Positions 45,188-52,192 of a stretch of DNA of 52,192 nucleotides are shown here, piece after piece. Positions within the stretch are counted from its first letter, which is position 1; the number at the start of each line of letters is the position of its first letter. The stretch is from Pseudonocardia sp. (GTDB taxonomy: Bacteria; Actinomycetota; Actinomycetes; Mycobacteriales; Pseudonocardiaceae). The notes below the pieces were generated by a model. That model ran no database searches, was not told the DNA's origin, and saw nothing but the letters and a program-made list of their open reading frames with translations. Both the position numbers and the translations under genes were made by a program. The stretch is taken from assembly GCF_025465255.1 (NCBI RefSeq), contig NZ_JAODNI010000228.1, forward strand, positions 1-52,192, in the 5' to 3' direction.

Positions 45188-45191
<4 letters not shown>
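44388..45191 (-). CDS. ABC-2 type permease (DrrB-like)
   Basis: A 267-aa inner-membrane protein with about six helices (PIMFVLLFALVFAG, AGIFAQTVAFNVFFTTIGMANDL, WIGVFVGLVARNVEVAQSVGLLWLFPFTFLSSAFVS). The FRSLPMSRVAVVLGRTTAD stretch is typical of DrrB-type exporters of lipids or drugs. GTG 45191 overlaps the ATPase stop. It pairs with the ATPase and probably moves a hydrophobic substrate. Convergent with the fluC pair, 4 bp apart. Confidence 0.92.
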
Positions 45192-46177
<986 letters not shown>

Positions 46178-46250
46178 ACCGCGGAGACTAGAGCGGGCCC
46201 CCGACACTTTTCGCCCGATTTGCGCCCCGGCGCTCGTGCGCGGCCGCGGG

Positions 46251-47594
46251 CTAGAAGAGGACTTCGGACACCGTGTAGATGACCAGCCCGGCGAGCGCGC
46301 CGACGACCGTGCCGTTGATCCGGATGAACTGGAGGTCCCGCCCGACCTGCAGCTCGATCTTCCGCGAGGTCTCCTCCGCATCCCACTTCGCGACGGTGTC
46401 GGTGATCAGCGTGGTGATCTCGTGGCGGTAGTGCCGCACGACGTAGCCCGCCGCGTCCGCGAGCCAGCCGTCGAGCTTCCCGCGCAGCTCCGCGTCCTGC
46501 GTGAGCCGGGCGCCGAAGCTCATCAGGCCGTCCCGGACCCGCATCCGCAGCGCGCTCGACGGGTCCGCCGCAGCGTCGAGGATCATGCCCTTGACGACGC
46601 CCCAGGCCTGCCCGATGAACTTCTGCACCTCGGGGTGCTCGACGACCTGCTGCTTGACCTGCTCGGCACGGGCGATGGTCGTCGGGTCCTTCTGCAGGTC
46701 CCCGGCGAACTCGGTGAGGAAGCGGTCCACGGCGTGCCGCAGCGGGTGCTCGGGGTCCGTCTTGACCGCCCAGGCGTAGGAGCGGACCTCGTTGAACAGC
46801 TTGTCCGCGACCATGTCGTCGACGAACCGCGGCGTCCACATGGGCGCGCGCTCGTGCACGACCCGCAGGACCATCTCCTGGTTGTCCGTGACCCAGTCGT
46901 AGGCGCGGTCGCACACGAGATCGACGAGCCGCCGGTGCGCCCCGTCGGCGAGGATCCCCTCCAGGATCTTGCCCAGCGGCGGCCCGACCTCCTTCTCCAG
47001 GATCTTGCGGACCAGGATCTGCTCGATGATCTCCTGCACGTCGTCGTCCCGCAGGACGGTGACGACGCCGCGCGCGGCCGTCGCGAGCTCCGCGGTGATG
47101 CGGTCCGCGTTCGCCTCCTGGCCGATCCAGGCGCCGACCCGCGAGGACACGTCGACGCGCCGGAGCTTGTCCCGCACGACGTCCTCGGACAGGAAGTTCT
47201 CGCCGACGAAGTCCCCGAGGCTGTCGCCGATGGTGTCCTTCTTGCGCGGGATGATCGCCGTGTGCGGGATCGGGATCCCCAGGGGATGCCGGAACAGCGC
47301 GGTGACGGCGAACCAGTCCGCCAGCGCGCCGACCATGCCGGCCTCGGCCGCGGCCCGGACGTAGCCTGCCCACGCCTGGCCCTGGATCTGCTCCAGGTAG
47401 CGCATGACGAGGAACAGCACCGTCGCGCCGAGCAGGAACCCGGTGGCGACCATCTTCATCTTCCGGAGGTCGCGCCGCTTGATCTCCTCGTCGACCGGGC
47501 CGAAGGCACCCAGCGGGACGGACGGCCGCGTCCCACGCCGCGGTCCGGGGGGCTCGGTCACGGGGACGACGTCGGTGCGGTCGGAGAGGGACAC
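46251..47594 (-). CDS. DUF445 membrane protein
   Basis: A 447-aa protein. An N-terminal hydrophobic part (MVATGFLLGATVLFLVMRYLEQ) leads to AAAEAGMVGALADWFAVTALFRHPLGIPIPHTAIIPRKKDTIG, the hallmark of DUF445. A long helical region and a C-terminal hydrophobic VGALAGLVIYTVSEVLF follow. Function is unknown. CACTAT (47601-47606) is 6 nt before GTG 47594, giving a leaderless start. Confidence 0.9.
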   Translation of the reverse strand: MSLSDRTDVVPVTEPPGPRRGTRPSVPLGAFGPVDEEIKRRDLRKMKMVATGFLLGATVLFLVMRYLEQIQGQAWAGYVRAAAEAGMVGALADWFAVTALFRHPLGIPIPHTAIIPRKKDTIGDSLGDFVGENFLSEDVVRDKLRRVDVSSRVGAWIGQEANADRITAELATAARGVVTVLRDDDVQEIIEQILVRKILEKEVGPPLGKILEGILADGAHRRLVDLVCDRAYDWVTDNQEMVLRVVHERAPMWTPRFVDDMVADKLFNEVRSYAWAVKTDPEHPLRHAVDRFLTEFAGDLQKDPTTIARAEQVKQQVVEHPEVQKFIGQAWGVVKGMILDAAADPSSALRMRVRDGLMSFGARLTQDAELRGKLDGWLADAAGYVVRHYRHEITTLITDTVAKWDAEETSRKIELQVGRDLQFIRINGTVVGALAGLVIYTVSEVLF

Positions 47595-47788
47595 GAACCC
47601 ATAGTGCCTGCCCGTGCGAACACTCGTCGTCCGGACCGGTCGGGCCCGGGTCGAGCACCGGCGCGTGTGCGGTGCGACCACCCGTCCGGCGGTCCGTCGC
47701 GCGGGCTCCCCCGGCGCGAGCGGTGGGGGCGTGCTGCCCCACGCCTCGGTCGAGACTCCGGACACCATACGATCCCCGAAGATGGTTC
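47595..47788. other. Intergenic stretch upstream of the DUF445 gene
   Basis: Nothing coding is supported. A 6-bp GTGGGG/CCCCAC stem lies near 47724-47743. On the minus strand, TATGGT near 47763-47768 could be a further -10. Confidence 0.4.
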
Positions 47789-47974
47789 TGGCCGGGGCCG
47801 ACGGTGTTCCGTCGGCCCCGGCCATGTTCGGGGTGCGGCTGCCAGGCTCGGGGAGAAGTGCTCCCCGCCGCCGAGCCGCACCAGGTGCGTCCGGGTCGTC
47901 CGGCGCGGGGCGATGCCCCGCGGGATCGCGGACGACGAGCCGGACGCGCCGGCGCAAGGGACTAGCCCTTGCGC
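47789..47974. other. Run of four strong hairpins, candidate structured RNA or compound terminator
   Basis: Within 186 bases: (A) 16-bp perfect stem 47789-47804/47809-47824; (B) 9-bp outer stem 47832-47840/47874-47882 with inner GGGGAG/CTCCCC; (C) stacked stems 47887-47894/47940-47947 (8 bp), 47895-47901/47930-47936 (7 bp) and 47905-47911/47915-47921 (7 bp); (D) 9-bp stem 47952-47960/47966-47974, with the prim-pol stop codon in its loop. Nearly every base is paired. No coding frame is convincing. Confidence 0.5.
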
Positions 47975-48486
47975 ACTCCGGCGACGACGGCCGCGACGGG
48001 CCGCTGGGCGCCCGGCTGCTCGTCGTCGTTCGCCGCCCGCCGCCGGACGGCGGCGGTCACGGCCTCGATGATCACGTCTGCGTCGGGCACCCGGTAGCCG
48101 ACGAGCCCGGGGGCGACCCGCCAGTGCACCCAGCCGTCCGGCCGCTCCGTCGGCGGGGCGAGGACCCCGATGCCGTCGGTGTGCAGCACGACGTCCGCGT
48201 GCAGGCTGAGCTCGGCCGGGAGGGCGTGGTTCGGGGTCATCGGGAACCACCACGTGTCGTGCGGCGTCGCGGCGACCGGGACCACCTGGCCCTGGTCACG
48301 CAACGTGGCGCAGACGGTTCGGCCGACCTCGGCCGGCACCTCCACGATGTCGAGGACGGACCCCGTGTCGAGGAGCACGTCCGCGCCCGGCCCGGGGACC
48401 AACGGCCACCCGTGGTCGACGTACTCACGCGCGGCAGCCCTCAGCTCCGCGCCGTAGACGGCCCGGTAGCTGTCCCACCACGACAT
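47962..48486 (-). CDS. Prim-pol-N-domain-like small protein
   Basis: A 174-aa protein starting MSWWDSYRAVYGAELRAAAREYVDHGWPLVPG, the opening of bifunctional DNA primase/polymerase N-terminal proteins common in Pseudonocardiaceae. It has VLLDTGSVLDIVEVPAEVGR and HTDGIGVLAPPTERPDGWVHWRVAPG. The catalytic DxD metal site of true prim-pols is not evident, and no helicase domain follows, so replication activity is doubtful. AGGAGGT lies 7 nt before ATG 48486. Its TAG lies in a terminator loop. Confidence 0.7.
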   Translation of the reverse strand: MSWWDSYRAVYGAELRAAAREYVDHGWPLVPGPGADVLLDTGSVLDIVEVPAEVGRTVCATLRDQGQVVPVAATPHDTWWFPMTPNHALPAELSLHADVVLHTDGIGVLAPPTERPDGWVHWRVAPGLVGYRVPDADVIIEAVTAAVRRRAANDDEQPGAQRPVAAVVAGVRKG

Positions 48487-48760
48487 CGCCGACCTCCTTG
48501 GTTCGCCCGCCGGTGCGCCGTCGTCGGCGCCCCTTCACACATGAGATGAAACACCCCCTGAGAGCTCTCAGGTGTCCACTCGGGGGTGCCCGGCGGTGAC
48601 CGCACGTGACGAGGAGACGAATGGAGAACGGGCCGACGAACGGCGCCCGGCCGACCGGTGACCGACGGCTCACCGGTTCCCGGACCGGGACGGGCGGCCA
48701 CCGGGCGGCGAATGCCCTGATCCGGGCCCCGCCGGCGACCGTCCGTCCCGCGGACGAGCG
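48487..48760. promoter_or_regulatory. Divergent promoter region with a 16-bp perfect palindrome
   Basis: No gene is supported. CCTGAGAGCTCTCAGG (48557-48572) is a perfect palindrome lying about 70 bases upstream of the prim-pol-like gene and about 190 before the epimerase. It could be a dimeric repressor site. Confidence 0.45.
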
Positions 48761-49687
48761 GTGGATGATGTTCCGGTGCTGTTCGTCACCGGGGCCACCG
48801 GATATCTCGGGAGCGTGCTCGTCGACCTGCTCGTGCGCAGGTCACGGCCGGTGCGAGCGCTGGTGCGGGATCCGGGACGGGCCGCCGAACTGCTCCCCGC
48901 GGGCGTCGAGCTCGTCGCCGGGGACCTGGACTCGGACGATCTCGTGAAGGCCGTCGACGGCTGCGCCGCGGTCCTGCACCTGGCCGGGACGGTCGGCGGG
49001 ACACCGGAGCAGGTGCGGCACGCGAACCTGGAGGGGACCCGGGCGATCCTGGCCGCGGCCCGCAAGGCGGGCGTCCCGCGGTTCGTGCAGACGTCGAGCA
49101 GCGCGGCCGTGATGGACGCCACCGGGCTCGTCGCCGAGGAGCCCGTCGCGCCCGCGGCGCTCAGCGACCCCTACTCCGCCAGCAAGGCGGAGGCGGACGC
49201 ACTGGTCCTCGCCGCCGGCGACCTGTCCGTCTCGATCGCCTGTCCCGTCAGCATCTACGGCCCGAGCCCGCGCGGGCCGTTCAGCTACAACGGGCTCTTC
49301 CTGGAGGCGGCGCGCGGCACGATCACGACGGTCGTCGACGCGCCGATGGGCTGGGTGCAGGTGGCCGACGTCGGCGAGGGCCTGCTGCGCGTGCTCGACG
49401 ACGGGGATCCCGGGAAGCGGTACGTGCTGTGCGGCGAGGTCGCGCCGTTCGGACGGGTGGTGAACACCGCCGCCGAACTGCTGGGCAGCCCGCACCGGGT
49501 GCGCACGCTGCCGCCCGGTTCGACCCTGGGACCGGACGCGCCGACCTTCGCGAGACGCTCGGAGGTCTACGGCGGCTTCCCGCCGGTGCACATGGACGAC
49601 GCCGGTGCCCGCGCGCTGGGATTCGCTCCCCGGGGCGTCGACGAGGGCCTGACGTTCACCGCGGGCTGGCTGAAGAGGTACCTCTAG
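48761..49687 (+). CDS. NAD-dependent epimerase/dehydratase (extended SDR)
   Basis: A 308-aa extended SDR. Rossmann start VLFVTGATGYLGSVLVDLLV, VLHLAGTVGG, active-site Ser in VQTSSSAAVM and DPYSASKAEAD (YxxxK). It resembles dihydroflavonol-reductase/3-beta-HSD-like enzymes. Substrate unknown. GTG 48761 is used; GTG 48776 follows GATGAT by 6 nt and would be a leaderless start at VLFVTG. Confidence 0.9.
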   Translation: MDDVPVLFVTGATGYLGSVLVDLLVRRSRPVRALVRDPGRAAELLPAGVELVAGDLDSDDLVKAVDGCAAVLHLAGTVGGTPEQVRHANLEGTRAILAAARKAGVPRFVQTSSSAAVMDATGLVAEEPVAPAALSDPYSASKAEADALVLAAGDLSVSIACPVSIYGPSPRGPFSYNGLFLEAARGTITTVVDAPMGWVQVADVGEGLLRVLDDGDPGKRYVLCGEVAPFGRVVNTAAELLGSPHRVRTLPPGSTLGPDAPTFARRSEVYGGFPPVHMDDAGARALGFAPRGVDEGLTFTAGWLKRYL

Positions 49688-49692
49688 ACGTG

Positions 49693-49728
49693 CCGATGCC
49701 GGCGACCCCGAAGGATCGCCGGCATCGG
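49693..49728. terminator. Terminator between epimerase and cold-shock gene
   Basis: A 13-bp perfect stem (49693-49705 with 49716-49728) has a 10-nt loop. It lies between two convergent genes, 5 bases past the epimerase stop. Confidence 0.88.
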
Positions 49729-49778
49729 ATCGCCCCTTGCTTACAGGGGCGGAAGCTCGTCGTAAACCGGAAGGTTCG

Positions 49779-49982
49779 TCAGAGCGGGGTCACGGTGTCG
49801 GCCTGCGGACCCTTGGCGCCCTGGCTGGCCTCGAAGGAGACGCGCTGGTTCTCCTCCAGGGTCCGGAAGCCGTTGGTCTGGATGGCCGAGTAGTGGACGA
49901 ACACGTCCGGCCCGTTGTCGTCGGTGGCGATGAAGCCGAAGCCCTTCTCGGCGTTGAACCACTTGACGGTGCCCTGCGGCAT
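49779..49982 (-). CDS. cspA: Cold-shock protein (CspA family)
   Basis: A 67-aa single cold-shock domain: MPQGTVKWFNAEKGFGFI (RNP1), VFVHYSAI (RNP2), ending QADTVTPL. It binds single-stranded RNA/DNA as an RNA chaperone. ATG 49982 has GGGAG 8 nt upstream. A TACCGT (50000-50005, minus) would give a very short leader, unlike long cold-regulated leaders. Confidence 0.96.
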   Translation of the reverse strand: MPQGTVKWFNAEKGFGFIATDDNGPDVFVHYSAIQTNGFRTLEENQRVSFEASQGAKGPQADTVTPL

Positions 49983-50408
49983 AGCTATTTCTCCCACACA
50001 CGGTACGGATCCGGCCGACATCGCGACGACCGGAGGCTGCGCGGGCAGGCCGCGCACCGAACAGGAGAACCCTCGGACCGCGCGCGGGGCCCGCTGTCAC
50101 ACTTCGCACGCACGCTGTCACGGCGATCGAGGAAGACACGACTGCAACCGGCTCGAACGCTACCAGACCCCGACGTGACGACGGCCGCACCGCAACGTGT
50201 ACGGCACGCCCGCGCCGGACACGCGATCGCCACACCACCGCCGCGACCTCCCTGCGACCTGGCCGTTGCGCTACCGTTACCTGTGGTGGTCGTCGTAGAG
50301 GTGGGTCGGGTATCGCGCGCGGCATCGCCGCCGCCGTCCGTGACCGTGCCGTCACGACCTTCTCCGTCCGGACGACCCACCACCCCCCTCAGCGAACGAA
50401 GGTCAGGC
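49983..50408. promoter_or_regulatory. Divergent region between cspA and the desaturase
   Basis: 426 bases without a supported gene. The cspA -10 candidate is at 50000-50005. On the plus strand, a TACCGTTACCT stretch near 50271-50281 may be part of the desaturase promoter or an operator. Open frames crossing here lack family similarity. Confidence 0.4.
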
Positions 50409-51350
50409 ATGCCCGCAGTCACCCACGAACGTCCGCCCCCTCCCGCCGCCGCCCCGGTCACCGCCGGGCAGCGAACGATGCTCGAGCAGGTCCTCGTCAT
50501 CGCGTTCATGGCGATCCCGCCGCTCGCGCTCGCCGCCGCGGTTCCGCTCACCTGGGGCTGGGGGCTCGACTGGGTGGACGTCGGCCTCTTCGTGGGCTTC
50601 TACGTGGTCAGCGGCCTGGGAGTGACCGTCGGGCTGCACCGCTACTTCACCCACGGCTCCTTCAAGGCCTCGCGTCCGCTGCGGATCGCGCTCGCCGTGG
50701 CCGGCAGCATGTCGCTGCAGGGCAGCGTCGTCTCCTGGGTCGCCGACCACCGCCGCCACCACGCCTTCTCGGACAAGGAGGGCGACCCGCACTCGCCGTG
50801 GCTCTTCGGCACCGGCCCGCTGGCGCTCGTCCGCGGCTTCTGGCACGCGCACATGGGCTGGCTGCTCGAGCGGGACAAGACGAACGCCGAACGTTTCGCG
50901 CCGGACCTGCTCGCGGACCGCGACATCGTCCGGGTGGACGACAGCTTCATGTGGATCGCGATCGCCAGCATCGTGACGCCGGGCGTGATCGGCGGTCTGG
51001 CCACGTGGTCCTGGCAGGGCGCGCTCACCGCGTTCCTCTGGGCCGGCCTCGTGCGCGTGGCGCTGCTGCACCACGTCACCTGGTGCATCAACTCGGTCTG
51101 CCACATCTGGGGAGACCGGCCCTTCGCCGCGCGGGACCGCTCCGCCAACGTCTGGTGGCTGGCCGTCCTGTCCTTCGGCGAGTCCTGGCACAACCTGCAC
51201 CACGCGGACCCGACGTGCGCGCGGCACGGTGTGAAGCGCGGCCAGGTCGACATCTCGGCGCGGGTCATCTGGTTCTTCGAGCGGTTCGGCTGGGCGCACT
51301 CGGTGCGCTGGCCGACCACGAAGCGGCTGGAGCGCCTCGCGGCGCGCTGA
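50409..51350 (+). CDS. Acyl-CoA/fatty-acid delta-9 desaturase
   Basis: A 313-aa membrane desaturase. The three His boxes are HRYFTH, HRRHH and HNLHH, which hold the diiron centre, between four hydrophobic segments (VLVIAFMAIPPLALAAAVPL; VGLFVGFYVVSGLGVTVGL and later pairs). It should insert a double bond in acyl chains, as DesA3-type enzymes do, and keep membranes fluid. ATG 50409. It is divergent from cspA, so both may serve cold adaptation (inference). Confidence 0.94.
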   Translation: MPAVTHERPPPPAAAPVTAGQRTMLEQVLVIAFMAIPPLALAAAVPLTWGWGLDWVDVGLFVGFYVVSGLGVTVGLHRYFTHGSFKASRPLRIALAVAGSMSLQGSVVSWVADHRRHHAFSDKEGDPHSPWLFGTGPLALVRGFWHAHMGWLLERDKTNAERFAPDLLADRDIVRVDDSFMWIAIASIVTPGVIGGLATWSWQGALTAFLWAGLVRVALLHHVTWCINSVCHIWGDRPFAARDRSANVWWLAVLSFGESWHNLHHADPTCARHGVKRGQVDISARVIWFFERFGWAHSVRWPTTKRLERLAAR

Positions 51351-51367
51351 CGCACCTTCTCCTCGGC

Positions 51368-51400
51368 GACGGGGCCCGGGCATCGCGCCCGGGCCCCGTC
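51368..51400. terminator. Terminator after the desaturase
   Basis: A 14-bp perfect stem (51368-51381 with 51387-51400) has an ATCGC loop, 17 bases past the stop. Confidence 0.9.
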
Positions 51401-51736
51401 GTCGTGCGTGACGGGCGGTGACGAACGGGGCGTCGATCCTGCACAGCCGGTCACCGGCGGCCCGAACGAGTGACCGACGGCGAAGTCGTACGCTCTCGGG
51501 TGACGTGTCGTTCCGGGTCGGCCGCCCGGTCGCGCGCGCCGACGGCACGCCCGGGTGAGCCACCGCCGTCGACCCTCCTTCGGGCGACCCCGTCCGGGTA
51601 CTCAAGCCTGCGCGGTGTCGCGCTCCGTGACGATCGCGGAATTCCGCCGATGAGGTGGGATTGAACCGGCTCTGGCGCGGGAAGGGGGCGCTCCGCAAGA
51701 TCTCGCACGTCGAATCAAACCCGTTGGAGGCTCGTC
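51401..51736 (+). promoter_or_regulatory. Upstream region of the secreted Pro/Val/Ala-rich protein
   Basis: 336 bases without a supported gene. TACGCT at 51489-51494 is a possible -10 with a long leader. GGAGG (51727-51730 region) lies 6 nt before GTG 51737. A TTCAATCCC motif on the minus strand near 51656-51664 looks like a tRNA T-arm but its stem does not pair. Confidence 0.4.
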
Positions 51737-52192
51737 GTGCGTTCACGAAAAGTGGCTCGGTCGGTCGTCGTCGTCGCGGTCGCCGGATCGGCCGCCCTCC
51801 TCGGCATGGGGACGGCCTCGGCGGCACCCGTCGTAGGACAGCTCCCCGTCCCCGCGGTACCCGCCGTACCCGCCGCGGTACCCGCCCTGCCCGCCGCGCC
51901 GGTGACGCCCCTCGGAGGCCTGTTGGGTGGGCTGCTGGCCACGGTCCAGGCCCTGCTGCCCTCGGTGCTCGGTGGCGTCGTCCCGGTCCCGGCGGTCCCC
52001 GTCGTACCCGCGGTGCCGGTCGTCGCGGCACTCCCCGCGGACGCCGTGCCGGCCGCGGCCCAGGAGCAGCTCCCGCTGCCGGCGGCGCCGGACCCCGCCG
52101 CCGCGGCTCCGGACCCGGTCGGCGCGCTGCCCGCGCCCGCCCTGCCCGCGCCTGCCCTCCCGGACCCCGGCGTGGCGGCACCGGCCGTGCCG
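51737..52192 (+). CDS. Secreted Pro/Val/Ala-rich protein, N-terminal part
   Basis: The frame is open to the right edge (152 codons). A Sec signal (MRSRKVARSVVVVAVAGSAALLG...) ends at TASA-AP (about residue 30). The mature part is elastin-like, rich in Pro, Val and Ala (VPAVPAVPAAVPALP), with a hydrophobic middle LLGGLLATVQALLPSVLGGVV. It is probably a surface or cell-wall protein of no known family. Start GTG has a GGAGG box. Confidence 0.75.
   Translation, partial: MRSRKVARSVVVVAVAGSAALLGMGTASAAPVVGQLPVPAVPAVPAAVPALPAAPVTPLGGLLGGLLATVQALLPSVLGGVVPVPAVPVVPAVPVVAALPADAVPAAAQEQLPLPAAPDPAAAAPDPVGALPAPALPAPALPDPGVAAPAVP

Noticed and set aside
47789..47974. RNase P RNA, tmRNA, SRP RNA or c-di-AMP riboswitch
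   Set aside because: None of their conserved sequence blocks are present.
51645..51720. Possible tRNA on the minus strand with a TTCAATCCC T-arm motif
   Set aside because: The T-stem does not pair and no anticodon arm or acceptor stem can be built.
50403..52181. 592-codon minus-strand frame opposite the desaturase and secreted protein
   Set aside because: It is a shadow of two genes with strong evidence on the plus strand.

Overview
The window is very GC-rich, uses GTG starts heavily, is full of GC-rich T-poor hairpin terminators, and carries actinobacterial marker genes (sepH, hbhA, DUF2505/2516/2530/2537, fluC pair, citrate synthase pair). It looks like chromosome of a Pseudonocardiaceae-type actinomycete, probably Pseudonocardia or a close relative. 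The gene order recalls two blocks of the Mycobacterium tuberculosis chromosome as I remember them: Rv0876c/Rv0879c/Rv0881-Rv0884c/Rv0889c/Rv0896 (MFS, DUF2530, SpoU methylase, DUF2537, sepH, serC, citrate synthases) and Rv0474-Rv0476/Rv0481c-Rv0484c (XRE, hbhA, DUF2516, DUF2505, murB, L,D-transpeptidase, SDR).

Layout. 1-2368: 5' end of a soluble diiron (propane/THF-type) monooxygenase large subunit, divergent from an AcoR/MimR-like activator that lacks the sigma54-contact loop. 2329-6261: a K+ channel with two RCK/TrkA domains, then a NatAB-type ABC exporter in which both genes are broken (internal deletion in the ATPase, 14-bp tandem duplication in the permease). 6295-16874: small membrane protein, photolyase, gltA, MFS, pdxH, second citrate synthase, MFS, GlxA-type regulator, serC. 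17169-22072: sepH, DUF2537, SpoU-type methyltransferase, GCS2-type glutamate-cysteine ligase. 22298-27638: a one-direction, translationally coupled operon with a conserved protein, a ParA-like ATPase with a degenerate P-loop, a secreted LAS-metallopeptidase-like protein and two anchored GH16 glucanases, linked by two tiny ORFs.

27655-31923: EamA exporter, EntS-like MFS, NCS2 purine permease and DUF2530. EamA lies between two almost identical 59/60-nt direct repeats. On the minus strand each repeat has a promoter, a DtxR/IdeR-like iron box and a following terminator, so the pair looks like duplicated small iron-responsive RNAs. 31970-37087: SDR, small acidic protein, L,D-transpeptidase, murB, DUF2505, purU. 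37149-42048: frameshifted FAD oxidoreductase (with the 3' tail of a lost paralogue upstream), lon with an HspR-type HAIR operator, a YbaK deacylase, DUF2516. 42195-46177: hbhA, XRE regulator, fluC pair, DrrAB-type exporter. 46251-52192: DUF445 protein, a dense run of hairpins, a prim-pol-like protein, epimerase, cold-shock protein, acyl-CoA desaturase and the start of a secreted Pro/Val/Ala-rich protein.

Many genes (about a dozen) have a TANNNT-like hexamer 6-7 nt before the start codon, which indicates leaderless transcripts. No tRNA, rRNA, CRISPR, integrase or IS element was seen.
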